Part shown: in pieces, positions 1 to 10,498 of the stretch | Layout: the number at the start of each line of letters is the position of its first letter | How positions within the stretch are numbered: position 1 is the stretch's first letter | DNA from: Entonaema liquescens | Taxonomy: Eukaryota > Ascomycota > Sordariomycetes > Xylariales > Xylariaceae | Length of the DNA stretch: 64,000 bases | NCBI GenBank assembly: GCA_902805475.1 | Contig: CADCSX010000023.1 | Location: 3,844,001-3,908,000 of the forward strand | Direction: 5' to 3' | The notes under the pieces: generated by a model | Databases searched by the model: none | What the model saw: the letters and a program-made list of their open reading frames with translations, nothing else | Told to the model about the DNA's origin: nothing | Made by a program: the position numbers and the translations under genes

Positions 1-1704
1 GAAGACCGGACAAAGGCTTCGGAATCAAGGGACGAAGAAATGAAGACTGCTATGGTGAATACAAATACAATCACAGAAGAATTAAAAGTCCTCATCGATA
101 CGCTTGGATCAACCGTCACTGGCGCCTTGGAGAAAATGGAAGAGGCGTCAAAAACGGTCTTTGACAAGGTCGAAACACTATATGGCAAGGCTGAAGAAAA
201 CCACACTGAGGATAAGGCGGAACACCAAGTTACTCGCGATCATATCCAGAAGGTTATTAGTGCCGTTGAAGGTCTCCAAGGTCATGTAGGTGATTATCAG
301 CCAAAGATTCTCGACTCGGTTAAGGAAGTGCTTCTTACCATCGGACAACACTATGAGCATTCCAAGAACTCGGAAACAGGCATCCTACAGAAGATCGAAG
401 AAGCCAAGCCCGAGAAATACGATGACAGCACAGTGCAATCCAAGCTTGCCAAGTTGGACAGCGACATACATTCTATGCGAGAAAATCTGGACAATGAGAT
501 GCATGCCAAGTTGAATAAGCTGGTTGACCATACTCAGACTGCCGATAAAGCATACGCTCAGCTTGATACTCTTGATCAGGTACACCAGCAAGTTGTAAAG
601 ACAGCCGCTGATATCTCGGAATTCCTTTCGTCGCAAAAGCAGCGTATCGAAGACGAGAATGAGGAGCGTGCGAAAACACTTCAGGTGACAACAATGCAGC
701 TGGAACGCCAGAAGGCCGAGCAGGATCAAGTGGAAAACAACTTAGCATACCTGCGAGATGAGGAGACTCAGATACGCGAGTCGATCCTGGCCCTGAGGGC
801 TGAGCAAGATTCTTTGGTTCGACAAAAGACTCGATTGACCGCGGATGTTTCTTCCCTTGAGACTGCTCTGCATCTTCGCCGCGAAGAGCTTCAAGCTATG
901 GATGCCCGGGCCGAGGGTCTGGAGCGCAGGATACTTGAGGGTGTTTTGGATCATTCTCGTGCTCTTCTCATGACGAAATCCGGGTTTAAAGGCCGCGAGG
1001 CTATGAGCCGTAAGCGCGTCCCCGGTGCTCGATCCAGTTTAGGGCCCAATGATGACCCAAAGCAGGCCAAGTCTCGCTCAGCAGTTAACATGGCAGTCAA
1101 TGGTGGTAGGGCAAGCTTGATTCCACAGAATTCCGCAAGCAACGGGCGCCGAATCCTGAGCCTCAACCAGATCACTAACAACATCCCTACTGGTGGCATT
1201 AAGCGTAGCCAGAGCGTTCGTACCCCGGCAGGTGCGGCATTACGGAAGAGCAGCTGGGCGCCAGGGAAAAACGGCGCCGGCAAAGGCTACGGTGACTTGG
1301 GCATAAATAAGGAGAACGTAGACCTGGTGCGTGAGAGTGACGAGGAGGCACGTGAGGACTCACCTTTGTCTGAGCCGGAGCCCGAGACACCAACACCCTT
1401 AGAAGACGAAACCGTAGTTATCGCCGCCGACGAAGAATCTCCTGCAGATGACGACGAGGACGAGGATGCTACGGAAATGCCCATCGAGGTTGAAGAAGGT
1501 GATGTAGACGAGGTGAACGAGATAGAAAGTGAGGCTGGAACAACGGTCATCACAGGTGCTGAGTCGGAGGACAGTGAAGACCAAGATGGGTCTCAAAGTG
1601 AGTGGACCGAAACTGCTGCAGGCCGGGATAGCGTCTCATTGGAAAGTATAGATGACGCCGATAGCATCACAGGCGAAGGCGATCTTGTCATGTGCAGCAC
1701 ATGA
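1..1704 (+). CDS. Coiled-coil protein, 3' part only (5' end outside window)
   Basis: The reading frame is open from base 1, so the gene starts upstream of the window; the Met codon at 40 is probably internal. The visible 567 residues begin with a long, charged, heptad-like region (roughly residues 15-320, rich in Glu, Lys, Gln and Leu) typical of an extended coiled coil. A basic Ser/Arg/Asn-rich linker follows (roughly 320-440), and the end is strongly acidic with runs of Asp and Glu. This layout resembles the large fungal proteins usually annotated as kinetoplast-associated or chromosome-segregation-ATPase-like; those names come from low-complexity similarity and do not establish a function. 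No catalytic motif is visible. The stop at 1702-1704 is followed by a T-rich region shared with the convergent gene at 2780-4435. Coding is certain; function is unknown. Confidence 0.85.
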   Translation, partial: EDRTKASESRDEEMKTAMVNTNTITEELKVLIDTLGSTVTGALEKMEEASKTVFDKVETLYGKAEENHTEDKAEHQVTRDHIQKVISAVEGLQGHVGDYQPKILDSVKEVLLTIGQHYEHSKNSETGILQKIEEAKPEKYDDSTVQSKLAKLDSDIHSMRENLDNEMHAKLNKLVDHTQTADKAYAQLDTLDQVHQQVVKTAADISEFLSSQKQRIEDENEERAKTLQVTTMQLERQKAEQDQVENNLAYLRDEETQIRESILALRAEQDSLVRQKTRLTADVSSLETALHLRREELQAMDARAEGLERRILEGVLDHSRALLMTKSGFKGREAMSRKRVPGARSSLGPNDDPKQAKSRSAVNMAVNGGRASLIPQNSASNGRRILSLNQITNNIPTGGIKRSQSVRTPAGAALRKSSWAPGKNGAGKGYGDLGINKENVDLVRESDEEAREDSPLSEPEPETPTPLEDETVVIAADEESPADDDEDEDATEMPIEVEEGDVDEVNEIESEAGTTVITGAESEDSEDQDGSQSEWTETAAGRDSVSLESIDDADSITGEGDLVMCST

Positions 1705-2779
1705 TGAACCTATTGGTTTAGCGAAGCGGCGCGCCGTGTTTTAAGTTTGGAAGCCTCCGGAGGCGGAAATCTGAACTGGATGGAGTACTCGGGGCGGGGG
1801 TTCATCTGCTTCATGTTGCTTTCGGTTGTATTATGTCTATCCCTCTATTCGTCATACGTATTGACGGAAACGAGATTAGAGAGGTCTGTGCTTATGGTGG
1901 AATGAGTGTATGTACGTCCTTGGTATTGCCTGCCTGTCTTTGCCGTATATCCAGGACCTCACAGGCGGGAGGGGGGGATGGCTGGTGTAAGGAGGAGGAG
2001 GAAATGTGGATAGGAAAGGAAGAGTAGGAGGAGGGAAGGATGGAAACGGAATTCTTGTTTTTTTTCTAGTACCTTTTTGTTTTGCGTTATTGTTATTTGT
2101 TATTATACCTTCAGGAAGAGAAACTTTGTTTTAGTCTACGTCTGCGAAACTTTTTTTTCTGAAGGTTTTAAACCCAAGTCTAGTTTACCTAGGTACTCTC
2201 AATGGAAATCAGAGCGTAGGATACGACGCTACTGTTTTGTGTTTTTATATAGCGCGGTGGACCTACTTGACTGACTCGGTATACTAATTAACTATTGTAT
2301 ACACTGGCTATTTCTTGGTCGCTTACGTGCTACCTACTTACAAAGAGAGGTTGAAATTGGTCACTACAAGTAGTAATGGTAGTTATGTATTATAATGAAG
2401 GAAGAGGGACGCGATGGAATTCTTCATAGTATAGTCTGGTCTTACATAGGTATATTTACGATAATGACAACGAGTGATCAAGATGTTATGTGGCATTTAT
2501 ACGTGAACTATTCTTAATAAGTAACTTTATTTCGTAGTATCCCATCTCCCATAGATCGGAGAGAGGGACGTTAGTTGAGATATACATACATGATAATAAT
2601 ATCTTCACCGCACTCGTGTCTTAGGAGATATGCCCGCTGAGGACAATCAGTAGATCCATAATAGTACAAAAAACGTAGTCCGCTTTCCCTTTTTACCATC
2701 CAACTAGGTAGAGCCGTCTACAAAGTCCAGGCGTCATCTTACCAAACAAGGGCGAAGAGACGTTTTCCACAGCCCCTTT
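1705..2779. other. Intergenic region between convergent genes
   Basis: No supported gene. It contains T-rich stretches suited to 3' ends of both flanking genes, a G/A-rich patch near 1970-2035, and a perfect 10-bp palindrome TACCTAGGTA at 2186-2195 that recurs at 19516-19525. Short frames here have no recognisable protein features. Confidence 0.6.
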
Positions 2780-4435
2780 TCAGTTGCGGCGATGTTTCAA
2801 CCCGATCTTCTCCTTGCCGTCCATCCACGGCCGGAGACACTCGGGGATATCAACCGTCATCTCAGCCTCATCCCAGCCGTTCTCCAGTATCGCGGCTAGG
2901 ACGCGGGGGACGGCGAGCGCGGTACCGTTGACGGTCCAGGGGTACGCCAGCTTGCCGCCACCGCGTAGTCGCGTAGCTAGTCGGCGCGCCTGGTAGTCGG
3001 TACATATGCTGGCGCTGGTGACTTCGCCCCAGCCGTCGCGATCGGGGCCGCGGCGGCTTGGGAAGAAGGCCTCAATATCGCACTTGCGGGTGGCTGACGC
3101 GCCGAGGTCGGTGGATGGCATCTCGAGTACGCGGCACGATAGGCCTAGCCCCTGAAGGATCTCGGTCTGTAGGTCTAGCATCTCATCGAAGACCTCGGTG
3201 TTAGCGTCTGCGTCGGGTGGCGTCCACGCGAACATTTCCACCTTGGTAAATTCGTGTACTCGGTATAGACCCTTGGTATCGGCGCCGCGGGCACCAGCCT
3301 CGGCACGGTAGCATCGCGACACGCCGACATATTTTATAGGCAAATCGGCCTCTTCTAAGACTGTGTCGGCCTTCATGCCAGCGAGCGGTATCTCGGCGGT
3401 ACCCGCAAGACAGAGCTCGGGCTTTCCGCGTTGAGTATCGGCAGTGGACTGGGCAAGAGTATATATCTGCTGCTCGCCATTCTGATCGCGCGGCTGGAAA
3501 CCACAAGCCGCTGCGATATGGCCGTATACGATGCTCGGTGGGGCGACCTGCCGCCAACCAGAACCTTGCTTGGTTACAACAGCGAGGGCGTAGCTGACCA
3601 GTGCTTGTTCTAGCTGTGCGCCCTCGTCTATTAGGTAGTACCATCCCCAACCAGAGGTTGTTGCGGCGCCGGCAAAATCAAGTAGACCCAATTCAGATCC
3701 AATGTGTACATGCGATCGCCATACACGATCCGACGAAGAGGGTGCCGGTTCCGGCTGCTCATTGATGTAACTAAGAACGCGGGGTTCATCGCCACGGGGT
3801 GTATCCGGGCTGGTTAAATTAGGAATGGCCAATGCGAGCTCTGCCATTTGCGCCTCGAGACGAGCCTCATCTTCTTCGATAGACGACAGTTTGTCTTTAA
3901 TTAGACGTGCCTCCTCTATAAGTTGTTCCTTTGACAAATTTTTGATATCCCCATCCGTGGTAGTAGCACCCGTAGGCTTCGTCGTCTTTCCCGCTCCAGA
4001 CTCAGTCTCCTCGTCCTCGTGCTGTATGCTAGCAGGATTTGCAATTTGTCGGCGTAGGGCATTACTACGCTCGCGCAAGCTACGGCCATCCCTCTGTCGG
4101 GTCTGCCATTGCGCAAATAGGTCAATGATGCGAGATGGATATGTGCTTTGGGTCTTGTAGTTTCTCTCAAGGCATGTCTGTTCGTACAGGCTTGGGTTCT
4201 GTCGGATGTGTTTGATATCGACGTTAGGCTTGGGAGCTGTCGGAGGTCGGGATGCGATTGGTATATCGTCGGAACGGAGATTTGTACTAGTAGGGTTCGT
4301 GCTAGAATTATATCTGAAGGTAGAAGTAGAAAATAGACGTGTCGTCGCAAAGCCTCGCAAGAGACGCTGTCTACTCTGAGGCCTAGCCAGACGGCATTGA
4401 AGGCACACAAACGGCTGTCTTGGTGCCTTGATCAT
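2780..4435 (-). CDS. dia4: Mitochondrial seryl-tRNA synthetase
   Basis: A class II aminoacyl-tRNA synthetase that charges mitochondrial tRNA-Ser. The Met at 4435 is chosen as start because the frame further upstream has only a TTG. It gives a 551-aa protein whose first 40 or so residues are rich in Arg, Ser, Thr and Phe with few acids, as in a mitochondrial presequence. Residues about 70-205 form the N-terminal coiled-coil arm. The catalytic core then shows the serine-binding TAEI loop (about 346-349), motif 2 with CYRAE (about 375-379) and motif 3 with NGTALAVPR (about 503-511). Two low-complexity insertions (around 135-165 and 220-240) make it longer than bacterial SerRS, as is common in fungi. 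It is uninterrupted and lacks introns. The symbol is borrowed from the yeast orthologue DIA4. It is convergent with the coiled-coil gene on its left. Confidence 0.93.
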   Translation of the reverse strand: MIKAPRQPFVCLQCRLARPQSRQRLLRGFATTRLFSTSTFRYNSSTNPTSTNLRSDDIPIASRPPTAPKPNVDIKHIRQNPSLYEQTCLERNYKTQSTYPSRIIDLFAQWQTRQRDGRSLRERSNALRRQIANPASIQHEDEETESGAGKTTKPTGATTTDGDIKNLSKEQLIEEARLIKDKLSSIEEDEARLEAQMAELALAIPNLTSPDTPRGDEPRVLSYINEQPEPAPSSSDRVWRSHVHIGSELGLLDFAGAATTSGWGWYYLIDEGAQLEQALVSYALAVVTKQGSGWRQVAPPSIVYGHIAAACGFQPRDQNGEQQIYTLAQSTADTQRGKPELCLAGTAEIPLAGMKADTVLEEADLPIKYVGVSRCYRAEAGARGADTKGLYRVHEFTKVEMFAWTPPDADANTEVFDEMLDLQTEILQGLGLSCRVLEMPSTDLGASATRKCDIEAFFPSRRGPDRDGWGEVTSASICTDYQARRLATRLRGGGKLAYPWTVNGTALAVPRVLAAILENGWDEAEMTVDIPECLRPWMDGKEKIGLKHRRN

Positions 4436-4988
4436 CGCGACGAAGCTATACAGAAGTGACTTCCTTGCATTGAGCAACTAATTTTGTTCAAGTGCGGAAA
4501 TGTTGAAGTAGAAAAGTTAAAGTGTCGTTCGATTCGCGAATCTTTTTTGGAGTAGCTTTCAACTCCCCGCCCCCGCATTTTACAGGGGGTAGCTCCTGCT
4601 CTCTCCACATCCTTTACTCCGTCGTGATATCCGTGGATAAGGTAACGAATTATATACGGAAACAACATCTTGGAGCCTTATAGTACTCCGATACAAACGA
4701 TATACCGCATACGTAATCACCCCTGAATACCTATATGTAGGTACCAATGGTGTGTATAAGTCCAACATATCAGGTCTACATATTATGGTAGAGGTATATT
4801 ATGGTAGAGGTAACAAAGCTTGGAAATAAACCAAACTGAGCTCTCTCGTATTAAAATGGCTTTCCTCAAGAGTTTCAATGTTTGTAGTTGGTATATGCGC
4901 CAGGGTATCTTTACAACCAAATCTCGTGTCAGTTCTTCGCTTCATAACCGTATCGTCCCGAAAACACGACATCGCGTTCAAACTTGGT
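4436..4988. other. Intergenic region: seryl-tRNA synthetase promoter and Arp10 3' end
   Basis: Lies between two minus-strand genes. No supported gene. It contains an exact 16-bp tandem duplication (4781-4796 and 4797-4812, unit TATTATGGTAGAGGTA), which would fall just beyond the 3' end of the Arp10 gene. Confidence 0.55.
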
Positions 4989-6796
4989 TCAAATTGCTCC
5001 CCATATTCCCAACGTCCAGCCGCCAGTGGCCTGCGAGGCTTGACCTCTAACCAACCCTCCAGCACCCATGCTCTGTCTGTTTTGCGCCTTAACGTCTACT
5101 TCGTTAGGTCGACATGCTCCGTTAACACCCTGTTGAAGCCAGTATTCACGCTCAACCGTGGCCAAAGCTGGTACCTTGAGCTGTGCTGCTAAGCTTGCTC
5201 CGCACCAAGCACCTAGCGAGTCTATCACCCGGAGTGTGCCCTGCACAACCGGCTTATAGTTTTTCTCCTTTTTAATAACTTCCTCCACTTGGTCCACCTC
5301 AGGGGGCGCATATGCCGGATTCACAGATGGTAGTGCCTCCGCCTCTTCTGTGCTACCGCTACTGCTTTCCGTTTGAACTATTACGGGCGTAGGACCTTCG
5401 CTAGCTTGCCGACTATTGCTTCGCCGCAGATTCGGGTTCGCTCTATATTGATCAACCGCTTTTCCTCGGACTGGGTCCCAACCTCGTTCTTTAGCCAAGA
5501 GAGACACCTCGTCAAAAATACGACCCTTAAGTCCGATGATGTTGGAACAGCCACCCGTAAAGATAATACGTGACATACAGACTGCACGAACATCCAGCGG
5601 TAGTTGCAGTAGAGCTCGGTAAGCTAATAGAGGCACGGGAAGTTCGTGGTCATCGAAGCAAGAAGGCGAAAGGGTAGGTTCAAAGAAGACGGCCTCGCAA
5701 GGTTCGGCTAGCTCCGCAAACGGAATTTCCACTGTCTTGGGGGGCTTGCAAGACTTGAGTTCCACTGCGACAGGTACGCGGTCGTCGGCTGGCGCTACTG
5801 TTTCGGACTCGTCCTGTTCATGAAGGGTTGGGAGACCCTGTGTGGTATCCTGTGATAATTCGTTTGAGGCCCTTTTACACCACAGCATACGGGTGGCGAA
5901 CTCCTCACACTCTTCGAAACTCACGGCCTTATCCCCTAACCTGTCTTCGGTACGCTCAGTACGTGTCGTGGCCGGCCGCCCTTGGATAGCATTTGTTAGA
6001 AACTCGTATGCCTCCTCCACCAAGAGCTTGCCAGCTCTGATAGTCCTCCAAGTATACACTTCTCTAAATTCATAAACGGCAGTGATTGTTGTTTCATGCC
6101 AGCCGAGATTGATGACCAGAGCCGATCGAGTACCTGCGGACATGGCAGACATAACAGGCGACGAAAGAAGTGATATCGAAGGGATCTGAAAGCGAGTAAA
6201 GATGGTATCGAATGTTGTAGAGATCAGTGGTATAGGCAGCGTCGGTGGTAAGACTAGACTTATCCTCCTCGGACGGGAGTCGATAAGTAGGAATCTAGAA
6301 GCAGATATGTTAATTCAAACCAGCTGAATGGGAGTATCGAACAGTATTAGCCTTACTTTGTGAAAGCTTCCCTAAGCTCACGATCGAGCTTATCCCCAAC
6401 AAGACCCAGATCCTGCCCTCTTTGATCCAACTGCCATAGCTCATAGTCCGACCCCCAAGGCTTCCCAGCAGCCCTCTTGCGCCAATCATCCTGGTAGCCA
6501 GCTTCCCAAGCTCTAAAGTCTCCAGCACGTCGTTGCTGCTCTGGACCAAACGAAACGATTTTCTTAGGGGCTGCGTCACCTCCAAAGCCGATACGCAATT
6601 TCCGGGAGCCTAATTCGACAACCACCACCTCATCGTCGGCGCGTAAGGTGGATGGGGACCCGAAAGCGGAGGGAACTACAGAAGCTCGCGGAGGGGTGTG
6701 AGGCGTAGGTGGAAGTGCCTGAGCTGATGAGCGGTCGCCGGCACGTATGCTAGACACAGCTCTGTGGGGGAGACTTTGACCTGCGCTCGACGACAT
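4989..6796 (-). CDS. arp10: Actin-related protein of the dynactin pointed end (Arp10/Arp11)
   Basis: Two exons, 6357-6796 and 4989-6294, joined across a 62-bp intron (6295-6356, GTAAGG..CTAG), giving 581 aa. The join restores one continuous actin-fold frame through the block LIDSRPRRISLVLPP. The first part has an unstructured Ser/Pro-rich leader, then VVVVELGSRKLRIGFGGD, which corresponds to the actin phosphate-1 loop region. Exon 2 begins the second half of subdomain 1 and continues with SALVINLGWHETTITAVYE, the phosphate-2-like strand. FTGGCSNIIGLKGRI near the middle of exon 2 matches the actin adenosine-loop segment. Acidic and Ser-rich insertions explain the length relative to actin (about 375 aa). 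The family caps the dynactin pointed end and acts in dynein-driven transport and nuclear positioning. The Met at 6796 is preferred over one 30 codons upstream, which precedes a Cys/Asn-rich stretch with no homologous look. Confidence 0.85.
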
Positions 6797-7347
6797 TGCT
6801 GAGAATGGATTACTCTCTGTACATATTGAGAATTGGCGGGGTGGGTTTACTCGCGCGTTTGTCTTGTCTTTAAGACTTTCACACAAGTTTTGGGAGATGC
6901 AAGCTTCAATGCCTTATCCGGGTTTATCCAAATAATCGCTAACCTAATAAGCATTATGAATGTACCCCATATTCATATATAGGGTGACGCTAGTCAAGGG
7001 GTCCATGCGCTTTAGTTCCATTTTTAAATATAAACCATCCCTGCATGTGCATCGTTGCCAGTGGATACCAACAACGCCGAAAGTCAATATTTAAAGTTCA
7101 AATGCTTCAAAAGGTTTCAGTCGGTGAATACGAAGGTACATGCATGTGGTATTCATCGCATCGCCAAATATCGCCAAATAACGATTCCACTTTTGAACAG
7201 GCTACAACCTCATACCCTGTCATCTGTATCCCTTTTACAATTAAGAACATATTATAATTACAATCTTCGGTTTGCTGCTGGACGATACAAGCGTGCAGCT
7301 CATGGCGAGATAGCTTGGAGCATTGATTCAAACGGTAGAATTTCACG
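6797..7347. promoter_or_regulatory. Shared promoter region of divergent Arp10 and GEN1-like genes
   Basis: A 551-bp region between divergently transcribed genes, so it should hold both promoters. I see no clear TATA box at the expected distances. An exact 10-bp tandem, TCGCCAAATA twice, lies at 7161-7180. No supported gene. Confidence 0.45.
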
Positions 7348-9981
7348 ATGGGGATTAAAGGGTTAGTACTAAGACATTACCAATACTATCAATGAGCAAT
7401 AAATTAATAACGGAATCAAATAGGATATATAAGGAAATTGGCGCCGGCAAGCGAATATCACTTACCAAACTTGCCGTCGAGAAGCTCGAGGAGACTGGCC
7501 GGCCACTGCGCATAGCCATTGATATCGCCATATGGCAATTTCAGACCCAAGCCGCCCGAGGTATGAATGACTAGATTTCCTTGCAGATTTCCAGAGTATT
7601 AATAAGTATCTAGGCGGCTCTAACCCAGCTATTCGAACGCTATTCTACCGACTACTCCGGTTGCTTGGCTTATCTATACAGCCCATCTTCGTTTTCGACG
7701 GCCCTAGAAAGCCCGTTTTCAAACGAAACAAGCGCTCCGGCCGAGGGGATGGAGTCGCCACGTCTATGGCCAAGCGCATGATTAGATTATTCGGTTTCCA
7801 AGTCCATGATGCCCCTGGAGAAGCGGAGGCCGAGTGTGCGCTGTTACAGCAAACCGGTATTGTCGATGCCGTACTCAGCGAGGATGTCGACACCATCATG
7901 TTCGGCTGCACCCGGACACTAAGAAATTGGTCATCTGAAGGTACGAGGGGAAGTAAAACCCCTACTCACGTCTCCATGTACGATACCCAAGGGTTGTTAG
8001 AAAGCGGCGCTGGTTTGGATCGCGAGGGGATGGTCTTGGTTGCGCTCATGAGCGGTGGTGATTATCTCCCGGAAGGAATTCCCGGAGCCGGTGTCAAAGT
8101 AGCCTGCGAAGCTGCTAGAGCAGGGTTCGGCAAAGCTCTGTGTAGACTGAAAAAGTCAGATACATCTGAATTGGCTAGCTGGAAGGAATGGCTGACATAT
8201 GAGTTACGACATAACGAGAGTGGTTTCTTCAAGACAAGACACAAAGCTTTATCCATACCCGAAAGCTTCCCGAATATCGACGTTCTTAGGTACTATACTC
8301 ACCCAGTAGTATCCCCTGCTTCGACACTCGATAAGTTAAGGCAACAGCAGTGGGATCAACCAGTTGATGTCCAAGGGTTGCGAGAATTCGTCAGGGAAAC
8401 CTTTGACTGGAGTTACCGGATAGGGGCTATCAAGTTCATTAGGGTTCTAGCACCTTGCTTACTGGTACGAAAACTGATCACGCGGAGCACTCAAGGCGAC
8501 CATGAGTCCGAACCTGTTGAAGTCTTAGAGAAACAGGAGTCGGAACTAGTAAGGTCGATCACAAGCAGACGTGCTCATTTCAGCACGGATTGCACTCCAG
8601 AATTGCGTATATCTTTCATACCAACGAAAATAGTTGGTTACGATTTCCAAGAGGAACCGGATGAGGTTATCGACTATGGGCGAGATGGTTTAGCACTCAA
8701 CAGCGACGACGAGTTCGAAGCTGCAGCAGAAGAGGGAGCTGAAGCAGTGGGGAAAAGCAGCAAGAAACCATTCAACCCAACCGAACCTGACTTATTCTGG
8801 TTACCAGAAACCATAGCAAAGCTTGGAATACCTATTACAGTCGAGGATTGGGAAGCAGCACAACGTGCAAAGTTAGCACCTCGTCAAAAGGCCAAGGCCC
8901 CAAAGCAAAAGAATAAAGCGGTGGACACAACCCCCAGGGCATTAGACAAATTCGTCAAGGTCACCAAGAATGTCCCACGTAAGACAGAAGCCGATAAAAG
9001 CAACAGACCAGTATCTCCTACACCTTCATTACCTATCCAAGCTAGAACTCCGCTCGGTGTCTCACGGGTACCCACGCAAAGCTTACCTCACGATGCTTCA
9101 ACTAACCAGGCATCCCAAAAAGCGCGGCTCACGAGGTCTAGTAAGCAGTCAAAATCCAAGCCCACAGCCAGAAATGCATCTCCAGCATCGAAACCGGACG
9201 CGAGTGCCAACCCTTGGACGATTGCCAGCTCCAGAGTTACGAAGTCCAAGTCTACAAAAGCTTCCGAGGCCATTCTTATATCTTCCAGCCCCCTGCGTCG
9301 CCTAGTCCGGACCATCATTCCGTCACGCAAGGTCCAGATAGCTACACTACTGCTCAAAACTCCCCTACGGCTCCTTTTCAAACCCCAAGCGTCCGTCTCC
9401 GGAAGCGGCGTTCTGCCACACCGACAAGGCCGGATCAGGAAGGTGAGGAAGCATCTTACCGTTGCCGTGCGGCGGGGAGAGGTCCAAGTCCATCACCGAA
9501 GTCGAGTGAGAAGAAATCCAATCGTAAATTAGCCAGGACGGAATCACTCCCCATAGCACAAAGTCCGCGGCAGACGCCTACGGGAAATAAGACTAACGCA
9601 CGAACATTTGCGCGGGCACATACCGCAACGGTCGAAGTTCTATCGCTCTCGGACTCGGTGGATGATTTCGATCTTCCACCACTAAGCACCGTCGTCGGCA
9701 AACTGGCCACGCGGAGCAAAATTTCTACCAAACCTACGATACTAGAGAAACAAGCAACACTAGACGACACCTTTACAACGACCAAAAGGACGACCAAGGT
9801 ATACGTGTCCCGCAAGAGCGAGCCCGGCTTCTTCAGAGAGTTCGAGGTCGCAGCCGACGAGGCAGACGACTTGCTTTCGAAAGTGAAAGCTAGCGAAGCC
9901 GCGAGGGGGAGGACCGGCAAGGGAGCAGCAGCGTGGAGACGTAGTGATATCTCCTGCATCGACTTGACCGGCGAGGACTAG
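7348..9981 (+). CDS. GEN1/Yen1-like XPG-family Holliday junction nuclease, with a frameshift in the C-terminal region
   Basis: Exons 7348-7361, 7424-7560 and 7614-9981, with introns of 62 bp (7362-7423) and 53 bp (7561-7613). The tiny first exon encodes MGIKG, and the spliced start reads MGIKGIYKEIG, the conserved N-terminus of the Rad2/XPG family. Further family landmarks are IAIDIAIWQFQ (first metal-binding Asp), FVFDGPRKP, GEAEAECALLQ, LSEDVDTIMFG and SGGDYLPEGIPG, which together form the N and I nuclease domains and the helix-hairpin-helix entry. The weakly conserved tail has basic and Ser-rich stretches and ends IDLTGED. Near 9289-9293 (a run of five C) the frame must shift by one missing base: before it the frame continues only to 9532, and after it the tail continues in another frame to the stop at 9979-9981. 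With the base restored the protein is about 839 aa; as written, the last ~230 residues are lost. Catalytic domains are intact. It resolves branched recombination intermediates. Confidence 0.88.
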
Positions 9982-10498
9982 AATGAACGATTTGGAGAAG
10001 AATCGTATCGTTGGGGTTACAATTGTTTCTGGCGTAAAGTGATGGTCAAAGTGAAATTGCATTTAAAGCTACAGGAAATGGTTGGTCTCGGCGCTTCTTT
10101 GCATAACGGCGCATTTTCATCTACATGTATACAAAATAGGATATACGGTAGAATACCGCCGAGAATACGAAAACATTACTTATTAAAAGATGAGTAATGC
10201 CTAGATCAAGAACTGTTTGGGACTCTTCGGTAGGTTTTCAGAGAATCGTCCCCTAGATGTAATTCACAGTGCCGCCTTCTATCTTGGATTTAGTGAAGGT
10301 CAGGCGAAGATAATAACTGAGTAGTGCTGCTATGTATATACTCCTTTTCTCTCCGTCTTATAAGGTAAACCCTCTCGGGAAATACGAAAGCCATCGCAGA
10401 TAGTTATATGATCCAAGAGCAACCTATGTTTAGTCTACTCCCAGTCTCATCTCCTCCCTATTATAACTCTTCATATGCCCCTCAGAGGCCCCCTAACA
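9982..10498. other. Intergenic region between convergent genes
   Basis: 517 bp between the 3' ends of the GEN1-like gene and the F-box gene. No supported gene, repeat or RNA. Confidence 0.6.
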
